From contig ONBC01000047.1 in assembly GCA_900315955.1 (NCBI GenBank), forward strand, positions 1 to 34,570: a DNA stretch of 34,570 bases, read 5' to 3'. The notes under the pieces were generated by a model. The model did no database searches. It was not told the DNA's origin and worked only from the letters and a program-made list of their open reading frames with translations. The translations under genes and the position numbers were made by a program. Positions 22,517-29,445 of the stretch are shown in pieces. Position 1 is the stretch's first letter; every line of letters begins with the position of its first letter. The stretch comes from an uncultured Prevotella sp. Lineage in GTDB: Bacteria > Bacteroidota > Bacteroidia > Bacteroidales > Bacteroidaceae.

Positions 22517-24466
22517 ATGATAGTATGTACACTCAATGGCAAGAAGGCCTATCCCCTTACCACGCAGAATATAAAGATTACCATGGAGAACGAATACGTG
22601 AAGTCGTCAGGGTCCTACACCTACGACATCACGTTTCCTCTGGCCATTGCCGCGAACCGGGAGGTATTCGGCAACGTGCAGCGCCTCGACGTGCGCAAGA
22701 AGATCGCGGATTTCGAGGAGTGCCGCCTGTATGCTGCCAACAGACTCGTGATGAGCGGCAAGGGTATCGTCACCGCCATCAATAAGGAAGAAGTGAAATT
22801 GCAGATCAGCGCGGGGAAAAGCAGGGTAAAATACAACTCAAAATTCGAGAAGCAATATATCGATGAGATTGACTATCCCGAGATTGTATTGGACTCCGGA
22901 CTTGACACAGCCATGCTCCAACGCTTTGGATTCAAGCCACCTTATAAACTCTCGAAGTTGAAAAACTATGCTCTTCACATTGATTTAAGCAGTTCCAATA
23001 TTGTCGGGCAGAAAGGTGTGGCCGTCTTTTCTACTATACATGATGAGAGTAATTCCATTCTGGCCAACAGAGTGGGAACATTTAAAGGCGATATGAAGGT
23101 AAACGGACACAAGGAGAAAGGCACTTTCTATTTTATGTACAATCTTGCGCCCATGCCATATTTGTTCTACATTCTCCGGAAGGTGATGGAATATGAGGGG
23201 TACAAAATAGCGGAGAATGCGCTTGACAAGGATCCGTGGAACCGCCTCGTAATCGTTTCTGCTTGCAGGACCGGCAAGATCAAGGATGCCCTGCCCCACT
23301 GGACGGTGTATAAGTTCCTGGATGAGTTCCGCAAGCTCTTCAACGCATCGTTCATATTTGATGAAACATCGAGGACAGTAAGGATTAAAGCTACTAACGA
23401 ATTGCTGGCCAACGGACTCGCCACATACGAGGCCGAAGATGACTTCACTGTAGAGCATGATGAAGAAGGAAGCCTTGAGAACCTGGTAACATCAAACGTC
23501 GCTTATGCCTTCGATGATGCCTCGGATAGAGATTTCAGAGAATGTATTTCGCAAGAAGTATTGGAAGAATACAAGACGATTGAATTTGGAACGCGCAAGG
23601 AGATGCTCGACGCCATCGCTAACATGACGATAAAAGAGCAACGTACGACGATCTTCAAAACCGGAGACAACTATTATATCTATGCTGAGTTGCCGGCCGA
23701 CGGCAATCCTGAGAATGAGAACCTGACATGGCAACTGACACAATGTGGATTCTTCAATCCTGTTATCCGTGATATCAACAGCGACAACAAAGAGGAAATA
23801 GCTATCTGTCCGGCGGCTATGATTCAACATAAGAATCTTAATGACGATGAGAAGAAAGCACCATGGGCAGGACTTTTCACGGGACAGATAGCATGGATGG
23901 TCATGCCGTCGGTCACGAACGAGAAGCAGGCGTCACTGGAAAACATGCAGGAAGATGACAACGGTGAATACTACTATACAGTACAGGATGCCATGGAAGG
24001 CTCAGCGACTACCAAAGATGAGGAGAGTACAGATGAGTCAAGTATGGCAGTGGCTTTCCAAGCAAATTGTGTAGTCAATATCAAAGCACATAAGGCTGTG
24101 GCTGCGACAAACAGACTTGAAAATGAAGATTTGAACTATCGTGTTCCTGTTGTGTACACGGATTTCCGTTGTTATCCTTCTTATACGATTGCGTCCGAAA
24201 AGGGTAGTCTGGCCTTGGAGAGCACACCGGCCACGATAGGCAGAACATTCGGAAACGGCAGAAGTGAAAAGACTCAAAGCAGATTTCAGTCCATGAACAT
24301 AGATCCAAAGAATCTGGTGAACATCAAGTTCGTGACTGACGAAATCCCGGATCCTACCAATCTGTATATGTTCCATAACAAGAAGTACATCTGCAGCAAG
24401 ATAGAGATGAACGTCAGGGACGACGGCGTTGAGAAAGAGAAGACGGGATACTTCTACGAGATTTAG
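22517..24466 (+). CDS. Distal tail/baseplate-type protein, 649 aa
   Basis: This gene follows the tape measure gene by 8 nt, the usual place for a distal tail or tail-hub protein. The N-terminal ~120 residues begin MIVCTLNGKKAYPLTTQNIK and look like a beta-sandwich. The middle has several Trp/Tyr-rich strands (LPHWTVYKFLDEFRKLFNAS at ~255-275), and an acidic linker (NMQEDDNGEYYYTVQDAMEG, ~475-495) separates a C-terminal domain. No signal peptide or membrane helix is present. No enzymatic motif was recognised. The gene ends at 24466, ahead of the convergent integrase gene. Confidence 0.65.
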   Translation: MIVCTLNGKKAYPLTTQNIKITMENEYVKSSGSYTYDITFPLAIAANREVFGNVQRLDVRKKIADFEECRLYAANRLVMSGKGIVTAINKEEVKLQISAGKSRVKYNSKFEKQYIDEIDYPEIVLDSGLDTAMLQRFGFKPPYKLSKLKNYALHIDLSSSNIVGQKGVAVFSTIHDESNSILANRVGTFKGDMKVNGHKEKGTFYFMYNLAPMPYLFYILRKVMEYEGYKIAENALDKDPWNRLVIVSACRTGKIKDALPHWTVYKFLDEFRKLFNASFIFDETSRTVRIKATNELLANGLATYEAEDDFTVEHDEEGSLENLVTSNVAYAFDDASDRDFRECISQEVLEEYKTIEFGTRKEMLDAIANMTIKEQRTTIFKTGDNYYIYAELPADGNPENENLTWQLTQCGFFNPVIRDINSDNKEEIAICPAAMIQHKNLNDDEKKAPWAGLFTGQIAWMVMPSVTNEKQASLENMQEDDNGEYYYTVQDAMEGSATTKDEESTDESSMAVAFQANCVVNIKAHKAVAATNRLENEDLNYRVPVVYTDFRCYPSYTIASEKGSLALESTPATIGRTFGNGRSEKTQSRFQSMNIDPKNLVNIKFVTDEIPDPTNLYMFHNKKYICSKIEMNVRDDGVEKEKTGYFYEI

Positions 24467-24507
24467 ATTCTACGTACTACTTTATATTGATTATATGTAA
24501 TTTCGTC

Positions 24508-24535
24508 GGGGAGCGGTGAGTGATCATAGCTCCCC
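24508..24535. terminator. Possible bidirectional hairpin between tail and integrase genes
   Basis: GGGGAGC (24508-24514) pairs with GCTCCCC (24529-24535) around a 14-nt loop; TTTAA follows on the plus strand. It overlaps the last codons of the integrase gene, which runs on the minus strand. The T run is short, so it is a weak terminator call. The two converging genes make a terminator here plausible. Confidence 0.45.
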
Positions 24536-25687
24536 TTTAAAGTGCTTGGTCTCGTCATGTGCATAACGGGTATTCTTCAGATATTTATTGGTGACGCTGA
24601 CATCGGTATGCCGCGCCTGGTCTCTGGCCATAACAATCCCTTCGGCATTGGCAAGGTCACGTATTCCGGAGTCTTTAAGACTGTAGAACTGATAGGACAT
24701 AGGCCAGCCCAAAGCTTTGCGAACTTTCGACCACTCATATCTATATTGGTTGATGTAGGACTGCTCAGGTCCGGGAGTGAGGTCGCGGGATATCAGATAG
24801 TGGTGGGAAGGATGGTCAAAGACACGCTGGTCAAGCATGATCTTTATCACCTGGTCATTGAGGGCGACATACTGACCCTTGCGGTTCTTGGCGAACTCTG
24901 GGTGGACATAGACCGTCTGATCCTTGATGCTAATATCCCCAATCTTCACATAGCGCAGCTCATCAGGGCGGATGAAACAATAATACTCCATCATGCAGGC
25001 GAGATAGAAAGCCTTCTGTGGGATAGGGTCACGCTTCTTGTCATCTTCCTTCAACATGTGTATTTCTTCGACAAAATTATTTTCAATATACTGCCTGTCC
25101 TTTAGCCATGTGGCGACAGTGGACAGCCAAGTGCGGTAGTTGTTGCGCGTCTTGGCAGACACGTCCTTGTCGAGAATGAGATAGTCGAGGAAGTCGATCA
25201 CGAAAGCTTTGTCAAACTGATAGACGAACTGGATTTTCACATCCGCCTCTTTGAGATAGATCCGAAGCTGCTTGAGCCGGCTACGATAATCCACAGCCGT
25301 TTTATGCTTAAGGATATTTTTCTCCTCAGCAGAGAAGGTATAGTCCTCATATTTTTGTAAGACATCAGAGAAAGAAGCCTGTGGCCGAGTAATGATAGTG
25401 GAGGCAAAAGGATTCCAGCCTTTTTTAAGCTTTTCAACAAGATTACTGATGAGAATAGCAGCCATCGTGTCACGTTCACGCTTGGACGTAAACCTTCCAA
25501 GCATGTACTTTTTTCTACGCATAGAATCGCTGAGAGAATCGTAGAAAAAGAAGTCTACATAAGATACCTTCCCCTTATGCAGCTTCGGAAAGGTAAAACC
25601 GAGAATCTTATTATTAGATAAAAGTTCTTTTTTTATGGAGCACATTTTTTTAACATTGTCTGCACAGATGCAGCCAATGCCATCCAT
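24524..25687 (-). CDS. int: Tyrosine recombinase (phage integrase), 387 aa
   Basis: This enzyme catalyses integration and excision between attP and the host attB. The N-terminal arm-binding part is basic (~1-95), and a SAM-like core-binding domain follows (~105-205, KTAVDYRSRLKQLRIYLKEA). The catalytic domain has an Arg in CFIRPDELRYVKIGD, the KNRKGQYVALND beta-hairpin lysine, the Bacteroidetes-type box QFYSLKDSGIRDLA (Lys instead of His, Arg conserved), and QARHTDVSVTNKYL with the His and nucleophilic Tyr. The frame is open to a TTG at 25723, but ATG 25687 or ATG 25645 are better starts. 25687 is given here. The gene runs against the tail operon and lies downstream of the repressor gene on the same strand. 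Confidence 0.9.
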   Translation of the reverse strand: MDGIGCICADNVKKMCSIKKELLSNNKILGFTFPKLHKGKVSYVDFFFYDSLSDSMRRKKYMLGRFTSKRERDTMAAILISNLVEKLKKGWNPFASTIITRPQASFSDVLQKYEDYTFSAEEKNILKHKTAVDYRSRLKQLRIYLKEADVKIQFVYQFDKAFVIDFLDYLILDKDVSAKTRNNYRTWLSTVATWLKDRQYIENNFVEEIHMLKEDDKKRDPIPQKAFYLACMMEYYCFIRPDELRYVKIGDISIKDQTVYVHPEFAKNRKGQYVALNDQVIKIMLDQRVFDHPSHHYLISRDLTPGPEQSYINQYRYEWSKVRKALGWPMSYQFYSLKDSGIRDLANAEGIVMARDQARHTDVSVTNKYLKNTRYAHDETKHFKGEL

Positions 25688-25721
25688 ATTACTGTCCCAT
25701 TTTTGTCCCGCTACTAACGGC

Positions 25722-25762
25722 AATGCCCGTAAGTCCTTTGATTATAAGACTTTACGGGCATT
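25722..25762. other. Inverted repeat (attP core or terminator candidate)
   Basis: AATGCCCGTAAGTC (25722-25735) is complementary to 25748-25762 with a single one-base bulge. The centre is the 12-nt CTTTGATTATAA. TTTT follows on the plus strand, so it could terminate plus-strand transcripts, but no plus-strand gene ends nearby. That makes an att core somewhat more attractive. Confidence 0.5.
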
Positions 25763-25910
25763 TTAGTTGCGGAGGCAGGATTTTCAAAAATGGATACATA
25801 GCTCTGAGAATCAATAAGTTATGATTTACAGAGAGTGTAAAGCGGATGATCTACTGTCCCACATCTGTCCGAGAATAAAAAGTTGAATAAATGAGGTATT
25901 AGTCTGAAAA

Positions 25911-25950
25911 TATGCGGATTACGACACATAGGTGAAGAATATTCCGCATA
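25911..25950. other. Inverted TATGCGGA/TCCGCATA pair downstream of the repressor gene
   Basis: TATGCGGA (25911-25918) and its exact complement TCCGCATA (25943-25950) lie 24 nt apart. The same core occurs at 26453 and 33157, in the early promoters. The pair may be an operator, an attachment arm or a long-loop terminator for the minus-strand repressor gene. Confidence 0.45.
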
Positions 25951-25961
25951 ATTAGTGTCCC

Positions 25962-26402
25962 TTATTTGTCCGAATGCATCTCTTTCATGAGCTTGATATG
26001 GTCATTAATCCGCTCTTTGAGTGTAGAAATGATCACATCTTTAGAGGCTATTAGCTCTTTATCAGACTGAATGATTTCTTCCTGGAGCTTGATTACTTTG
26101 TTTAAGTGCTCAATCTTTTGTAACGCATCATTTGCGTTAGGGGAATTCACAATATTGTTGTCCCCATAGACATGTGGATTGATGCTGGATGTCGACTGAG
26201 AAGGGCGTTGGTAATCAAGGAAATACTCTACCGACTTTCCCGTACCAATTGCAATCTTCTCGAGTTTGTCAATGGTAAGGTTTACACCGTCTTTATAATA
26301 ACGTTCAATACCTTTGTTCTTGGAGAACATTTCTCTTGAGAGTTTGGCGCCCAGGCCTCTCTCATTCTTGGTCAATTCCCGTAAGCGTGAACCTTTATAC
26401 AT
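25962..26402 (-). CDS. Lysogeny repressor-like HTH protein, 146 aa
   Basis: The N-terminal ~60 residues form an XRE-like helix-turn-helix region (RLRELTKNERGLGAKLSREM, then LTIDKLEKIAIGTGKSVEYF). A Pro/Ser/Asn-rich linker follows (~65-90), and the C-terminal ~50 residues are a coiled coil (LNKVIKLQEEIIQSDKELIA) suitable for oligomerisation. Size and layout fit a phage repressor. The gene diverges from the Cro-like gene at 26528 with a 125-bp control region between them, and lies upstream of int on the same strand. No peptidase domain is present, so induction would not be by RecA-type self-cleavage of this protein. The family name is not certain. Confidence 0.7.
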   Translation of the reverse strand: MYKGSRLRELTKNERGLGAKLSREMFSKNKGIERYYKDGVNLTIDKLEKIAIGTGKSVEYFLDYQRPSQSTSSINPHVYGDNNIVNSPNANDALQKIEHLNKVIKLQEEIIQSDKELIASKDVIISTLKERINDHIKLMKEMHSDK

Positions 26403-26452
26403 AGCGTATTACTTAAAATGAGTTAAAGTACGCACCAAAGCAGAAATAAATA

Positions 26453-26466
26453 CCGCATATATTTGG
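26453..26466. promoter_or_regulatory. Putative repressor operator at the early promoter
   Basis: CCGCATATATTTGG is an imperfect palindrome. It matches the complement of 33150-33163 at 13 of 14 positions, and related half-sites flank 25911-25950. It covers the TTTG upstream element of the early promoter (26462-26465), the position where a bound repressor would block RNA polymerase. Confidence 0.55.
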
Positions 26467-26493
26467 AACATACTACATATTTTACTAACTTTG
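26462..26493 (+). promoter_or_regulatory. Early promoter of the Cro-like gene operon
   Basis: TTTG at 26462-26465 and TAACTTTG at 26486-26493 are 20 bp apart, in the Bacteroidetes pattern. The ATG of the Cro-like gene at 26528 follows after a leader of about 30 nt. The upstream element lies inside the palindromic operator candidate. The promoter lacks the CGTATTTTC element of the late class. Confidence 0.65.
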
Positions 26494-26527
26494 CTCACAA
26501 ATTTAATAATTAATATTGAAATAAAGA

Positions 26528-26725
26528 ATGATTAATCGTAGGAAAATCGATGCGGATGGAATTTCTTCTTACTATAAGAATCTGCCTTTTGGTAAGAAAG
26601 ACCAATTCGTCACGAGAATAGCCGAAGCATTGGAGATGTCGACCCCTAACGTTCGGCGTAAAATCTATGCGAATACATGGAAGGGGTACGAGCTGAAGTT
26701 TGTTGAAGATATCATCAACAGTTAA
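26528..26725 (+). CDS. Cro-like small DNA-binding protein, 65 aa
   Basis: This small basic protein has a helix-turn-helix-like core at ~22-55 (QFVTRIAEALEMSTPNVRRK). Its ATG at 26528 follows the early promoter. It is divergent from the repressor, the arrangement of a Cro/CI switch. It probably binds the shared control region and favours the lytic state, though the same size also fits an excisionase. The function is inferred from size, HTH look and context. Confidence 0.65.
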   Translation: MINRRKIDADGISSYYKNLPFGKKDQFVTRIAEALEMSTPNVRRKIYANTWKGYELKFVEDIINS

Positions 26726-26733
26726 TAATATAT

Positions 26734-26838
26734 ATGCCTATGAAAGCGATCGGGAGAAAAATCGAGTTTGCGACTCTACCTGATGGAAGAGTGGCTGTAG
26801 TGGAAGGAGAAACTGTCTCCGTCCTGTCTCCGTCCTGA
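26734..26838 (+). pseudogene. N-terminal fragment of regulator gene, split by an 11-bp tandem duplication
   Basis: The frame starts at ATG 26734 (ATG 26740 is an alternative) and reads MPMKAIGRKIEFATLPDGRV and onward to ETVSVLSPS before stopping at 26836-26838. The unit CTGTCTCCGTC occurs twice in tandem (26813-26823, 26824-26834), followed by a partial third copy. Removing one unit joins this frame directly to the 26865 ORF (ETVSVL then KVEDREFIDMM). The two ORFs therefore look like one gene of about 184 residues broken by the duplication. Confidence 0.6.
26813..26837 (+). repeat. 11-bp tandem duplication, 2.3 copies
   Basis: Two exact copies of CTGTCTCCGTC are followed by CTG. Eleven is not a multiple of three, so a second copy changes the reading frame. 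Replication slippage could gain or lose a unit, so the locus could switch between intact and broken. Confidence 0.85.
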
Positions 26839-26864
26839 AAGTAGAGGACAGAGAATTCATCGAC

Positions 26865-27299
26865 ATGATGGCCGAGCTCATCAAGAGACAATATCCATCG
26901 GCATGGAAGGCACTGTGCCTGAACTACAAGGGCAGCGAGCATAATCCTGGTTACTTTAAGTTCAAGTGTGTGTGCCGCTTCATCTCCTGCAACATGGGCA
27001 AGATGGACACACTGAAATACGATGTTGACGAGGGAGTGTTGCATCTCGAGGACGTGAGTTGTCCCATCCGCAAGGATTGTCCGTTCTGTGGCATTGTCTG
27101 CCATCCACAGCTCTACGGCATGACCAAGCGCGAGCAGAAGATACTGAAGATGCGGGCAGAGGGACAGACCTATAAGGAAATTGAGAAAGAGACAGGAGCC
27201 AGTCAGTCGAGCATCAAGAATGCAATCCAAAACGTGACTCACAAACTCAAGCTGTGCTCGTCCAAAGACCTGATGAAGATAGCAGCGGCGATGTTATGA
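26865..27299 (+). CDS. Cys-rich regulator with LuxR-type C-terminal HTH, 144 aa
   Basis: The first part carries a cysteine cluster (FKCVCRFISC at ~43-52 and CPIRKDCPFCGIVCHP at ~75-90) that could bind zinc. The C-terminal ~55 residues (MTKREQKILKMRAEGQTYKE, then SQSSIKNAIQNVTHKLKL) follow the GerE/LuxR helix-turn-helix pattern. This looks like a phage transcription factor and a candidate activator of the late promoters, which is inference. The ATG at 26865 may be only an internal Met of a longer gene beginning at 26734. Its stop overlaps the next start as ATGA (27296-27299). Confidence 0.75.
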   Translation: MMAELIKRQYPSAWKALCLNYKGSEHNPGYFKFKCVCRFISCNMGKMDTLKYDVDEGVLHLEDVSCPIRKDCPFCGIVCHPQLYGMTKREQKILKMRAEGQTYKEIEKETGASQSSIKNAIQNVTHKLKLCSSKDLMKIAAAML

Positions 27300-27460
27300 G
27301 TAGACAGGCAGAGGGCGCTTTAGACAAATACTTTCATTCTCCGGAAGAGGAGCCCATGGAGACCAAGGGATTGCTTATGTATGATGCCTATGGGTGGTTC
27401 ATAAGCAGTTATTACTTCCCGATTGATGGAGATTGGAACATAAAAGTGAACAAAATATGA
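27296..27460 (+). CDS. Hypothetical protein, 54 aa
   Basis: The start ATG 27296 overlaps the preceding stop by 4 nt (ATGA). The stop at 27458-27460 overlaps the next ATG at 27457 in the same way. It begins MSRQAEGALDKYFHSPEEEP and ends in an aromatic stretch (YGWFISSYYFPIDGDWNIKV). The frame extends upstream to 27254, but the overlap makes the downstream start better. The family is unknown. The double ATGA coupling supports it being translated. Confidence 0.65.
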   Translation: MSRQAEGALDKYFHSPEEEPMETKGLLMYDAYGWFISSYYFPIDGDWNIKVNKI

Positions 27461-28341
27461 TATACGGATATTTAAGGGTGTCGTCCGATGAGCAGGACGT
27501 CAACTCTCAGCGTCAGGGCGTTGAGTCCTTCTGCAAGGAGCACTCGTGGCAAATCGACAAATATATCACCGACGAGGGCGTGAGCGGAGGCAAAGACCCC
27601 GATAAGCGAAACCTCGGGCCTCTGTTGAAGCTGGTCACGAAGGGAGACAAAATCATCTGCTCGGAAATATCAAGGCTCGGCCGTGACCTCTACATGGTGA
27701 TGGACATTCTGCATTTCTGCATGGAGCGTGAGTGCGTCATCTACACCGTCAAGGACAGGTTCGTGCTTGGCGACGACATAAGTTCCAAGGTGCTGGCTTT
27801 CGCCTTTGGCTTGTCTGCCGAAATCGAGAGACAGATGATACGCCAGCGTACGCGTGAAGGCTTGCGACTGAGGATGAAGATGGGCGTGCTCCTTGGACGA
27901 CCCATTGGACGGGCCAACAGCGATGAAGCTCAGAAGTATGGCGCATGGAAAGACAAGCTCAAGCAGATGGTTGAGTGGCAGATGGGACCCCGCCAGATAG
28001 CAAGGGTAATAGGCTGCGACAGGAATACCGTCAGCCGACTTGTGCAGAGATGGGGATATGCAGACCAATGGGATTACAAATCAGATTGGGCAAAGCATGA
28101 CAGTGAGCGACGCGCTGAAAAAAGAAAGCCTACCTACAAGGAGGGCGACTACTCCATCGTACCGCTTGACCGCGAGAAAACCATCTCATTGATTAATGCT
28201 GACCTGACTATTCCTCAGATTGCTGAACAGATGCCTAACTTCACCTACGAGCAGGTCTATGATACCATCCTCTGTGATGCTGAGTTCAACGATTTGTACA
28301 GAAAACACGGACAACTAAAGGTAAAGAAATGCAGACATTAA
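27457..28341 (+). CDS. Serine recombinase (resolvase/invertase type), 294 aa
   Basis: The N-terminal catalytic domain starts MIYGYLRVSSDEQDVNSQRQ with the nucleophilic Ser in RVSS. It continues with CSEISRLGRDLYMVMDIL, the conserved arginine region, and KVLAFAFGLSAEIERQMIRQ (E helix), followed by RTREGLRLRMK. A helix-turn-helix follows (~180-205, QMGPRQIARVIGCDRNTVSR). The C-terminal ~90 residues are an extra extension of unknown role. The start ATG 27457 is chosen over 27433 because it overlaps the previous stop as ATGA and gives the canonical N-terminus. It may resolve genome dimers or invert DNA, or play a role unrelated to the tyrosine integrase. It lies in the early operon. Confidence 0.85.
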   Translation: MIYGYLRVSSDEQDVNSQRQGVESFCKEHSWQIDKYITDEGVSGGKDPDKRNLGPLLKLVTKGDKIICSEISRLGRDLYMVMDILHFCMERECVIYTVKDRFVLGDDISSKVLAFAFGLSAEIERQMIRQRTREGLRLRMKMGVLLGRPIGRANSDEAQKYGAWKDKLKQMVEWQMGPRQIARVIGCDRNTVSRLVQRWGYADQWDYKSDWAKHDSERRAEKRKPTYKEGDYSIVPLDREKTISLINADLTIPQIAEQMPNFTYEQVYDTILCDAEFNDLYRKHGQLKVKKCRH

Positions 28342-28694
28342 AAGAGTTATGGAACGCCACCTGCCTTTCGGCTGGCATTCCGGCCATCAGTACCGATACG
28401 GCTGCAAGGATAATGGCAGTCACGTATGCACATGGAAACAATGAGGCGTTTGTCCTTAATCCCAATTTCGTCGCAGATCTCGACTATATCTGCAAGCGGT
28501 TCCATATTCATGGAGCAGGGACACCGAATGCTGACTTTGCTGAATTGCTTAGGAAGTATGTAAGCGAGCTGGAGACTTTCGAGAAAGCGCATGAGGGGGA
28601 AGGCTCACAGGGCGGAGCGCTTTTCAAGCCGCACGTACCGCAATGGGCGGTTGATTTGTTCAAAGATAGATACAACATCAAATTGATCAATTAG
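28329..28694 (+). CDS. Hypothetical protein, 121 aa
   Basis: The gene overlaps the end of the recombinase gene by 13 nt, so it is translated with it. The protein is mostly helical (MQTLKELWNATCLSAGIPAI; DYICKRFHIHGAGTPNADFA) with a polar Gly/Glu loop and a C-terminal amphipathic end. No signal peptide or known motif is visible. It is followed by a 119-bp gap with no gene. The family is not recognised. Confidence 0.7.
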   Translation: MQTLKELWNATCLSAGIPAISTDTAARIMAVTYAHGNNEAFVLNPNFVADLDYICKRFHIHGAGTPNADFAELLRKYVSELETFEKAHEGEGSQGGALFKPHVPQWAVDLFKDRYNIKLIN

Positions 28695-28813
28695 ACAAAT
28701 TATGAAACTTCCCTGGATACGGGCATTGTTTTGAAGGATTATGCATTGCGGCAAGACATAAGAGGATGGATATATCTGAAAGACATTACTAATTCTATAA
28801 CTAAACTAAAAAA

Positions 28814-29137
28814 ATGAAGATTGCAGAAATTGAACCGTACATTGACTCACTTCAGTTGAAGAAGCTCGAGGTGAAGTTAGAGCAAGGCAGAGAGGTAAGG
28901 ATGTTTATCTGTGCCGACAACGTCGCCGAATACAGCGAGAGAGTATATGGTGACATCGTCGTGTTCGACAGCGAAGGCCATGCATGGAAGCTTGACAATC
29001 AATGCTGGCAGAAAGAAAGCGGTATAGATGTCCAAAAGGTAGCCGTCATAGGCGACCAGGCAGCCTATACCCTCAGAGCCAATAACATTTTTATGAAGCG
29101 GGTGAAAAGCCTCGACTACAAAAGCGATTGGAGATGA
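28814..29137 (+). CDS. Hypothetical protein, 107 aa
   Basis: The protein is a small alpha/beta domain with a charged N-terminus (MKIAEIEPYIDSLQLKKLEV) and strands around MFICADNVAEYSERVYGDIV. The start ATG 28814 follows an A-rich stretch (ACTAAAAAAATG). The stop overlaps the next start as ATGA (29134-29137). No family was recognised. Confidence 0.7.
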   Translation: MKIAEIEPYIDSLQLKKLEVKLEQGREVRMFICADNVAEYSERVYGDIVVFDSEGHAWKLDNQCWQKESGIDVQKVAVIGDQAAYTLRANNIFMKRVKSLDYKSDWR

Positions 29138-29445
29138 CGTATAGAAAGATTAAGAAGGCCTTTGTAAAGAGATTCGGTGTTATAATGATGATTAAGCTAT
29201 ATCGCAAGAAGGACGGGAAATATATCATCAAGGCATCGAAGAAAGTAACAGCCTACAATATGAGAAGAATACTCATTGAGAAGGCTAAAGGAAATCTGTC
29301 GTATTTTGCAACAGATAAAAAGTCAGCTAATTTTGCCATGCGACTTTCAAACATTTATCATGATCAGCAACAGAACCATAGAACAAGTACTCAACCGGGC
29401 CAACATCGTCGATGTGGTTTCGGAATATGTTCATCCGCTGAATAA
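29134..29445 (+). CDS. Hypothetical basic protein, 103 aa, overlapping the primase start
   Basis: ATG 29134 overlaps the preceding stop by 4 nt, which supports this start. The first ~70 residues are strongly basic (MTYRKIKKAFVKRFGVIMMI; YRKKDGKYIIKASKKVTAYN) and could bind nucleic acid. The last ~28 codons overlap the start of the primase-helicase in another frame and look like shadow sequence, so the functional part probably ends earlier. An 86-nt overlap is long for a phage. The function is unknown. Confidence 0.5.
   Translation: MTYRKIKKAFVKRFGVIMMIKLYRKKDGKYIIKASKKVTAYNMRRILIEKAKGNLSYFATDKKSANFAMRLSNIYHDQQQNHRTSTQPGQHRRCGFGICSSAE

Larger units (their letters stand above)
25690..25972. 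other. Probable attP region: arm-like repeats around a stem-loop core
   Basis: Three same-orientation copies of a 20-nt motif (consensus TASTGTCCC, then TGTCC about one helical turn later) occur at 25690-25709, 25852-25871 and 25953-25972. Between the first and second lies an inverted repeat with arms 25722-25735 and 25748-25762 around a 12-nt AT-rich centre. Repeats on both sides of an imperfect dyad next to the int start is the architecture of a tyrosine-recombinase attP. The core assignment is inferred; the stem could also be a terminator. Most of the ~270 nt between int and the repressor gene is taken up by these elements, and no gene is visible there. Confidence 0.5.

Noticed and set aside
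24542-25105. A 187-aa plus-strand ORF inside int
   Set aside because: It is opposite a clear tyrosine integrase with catalytic motifs.
28695-28813. A possible tiny gene at 28702
   Set aside because: The frame from that ATG is only 10 codons long, with no ribosome-binding site or homology signal.
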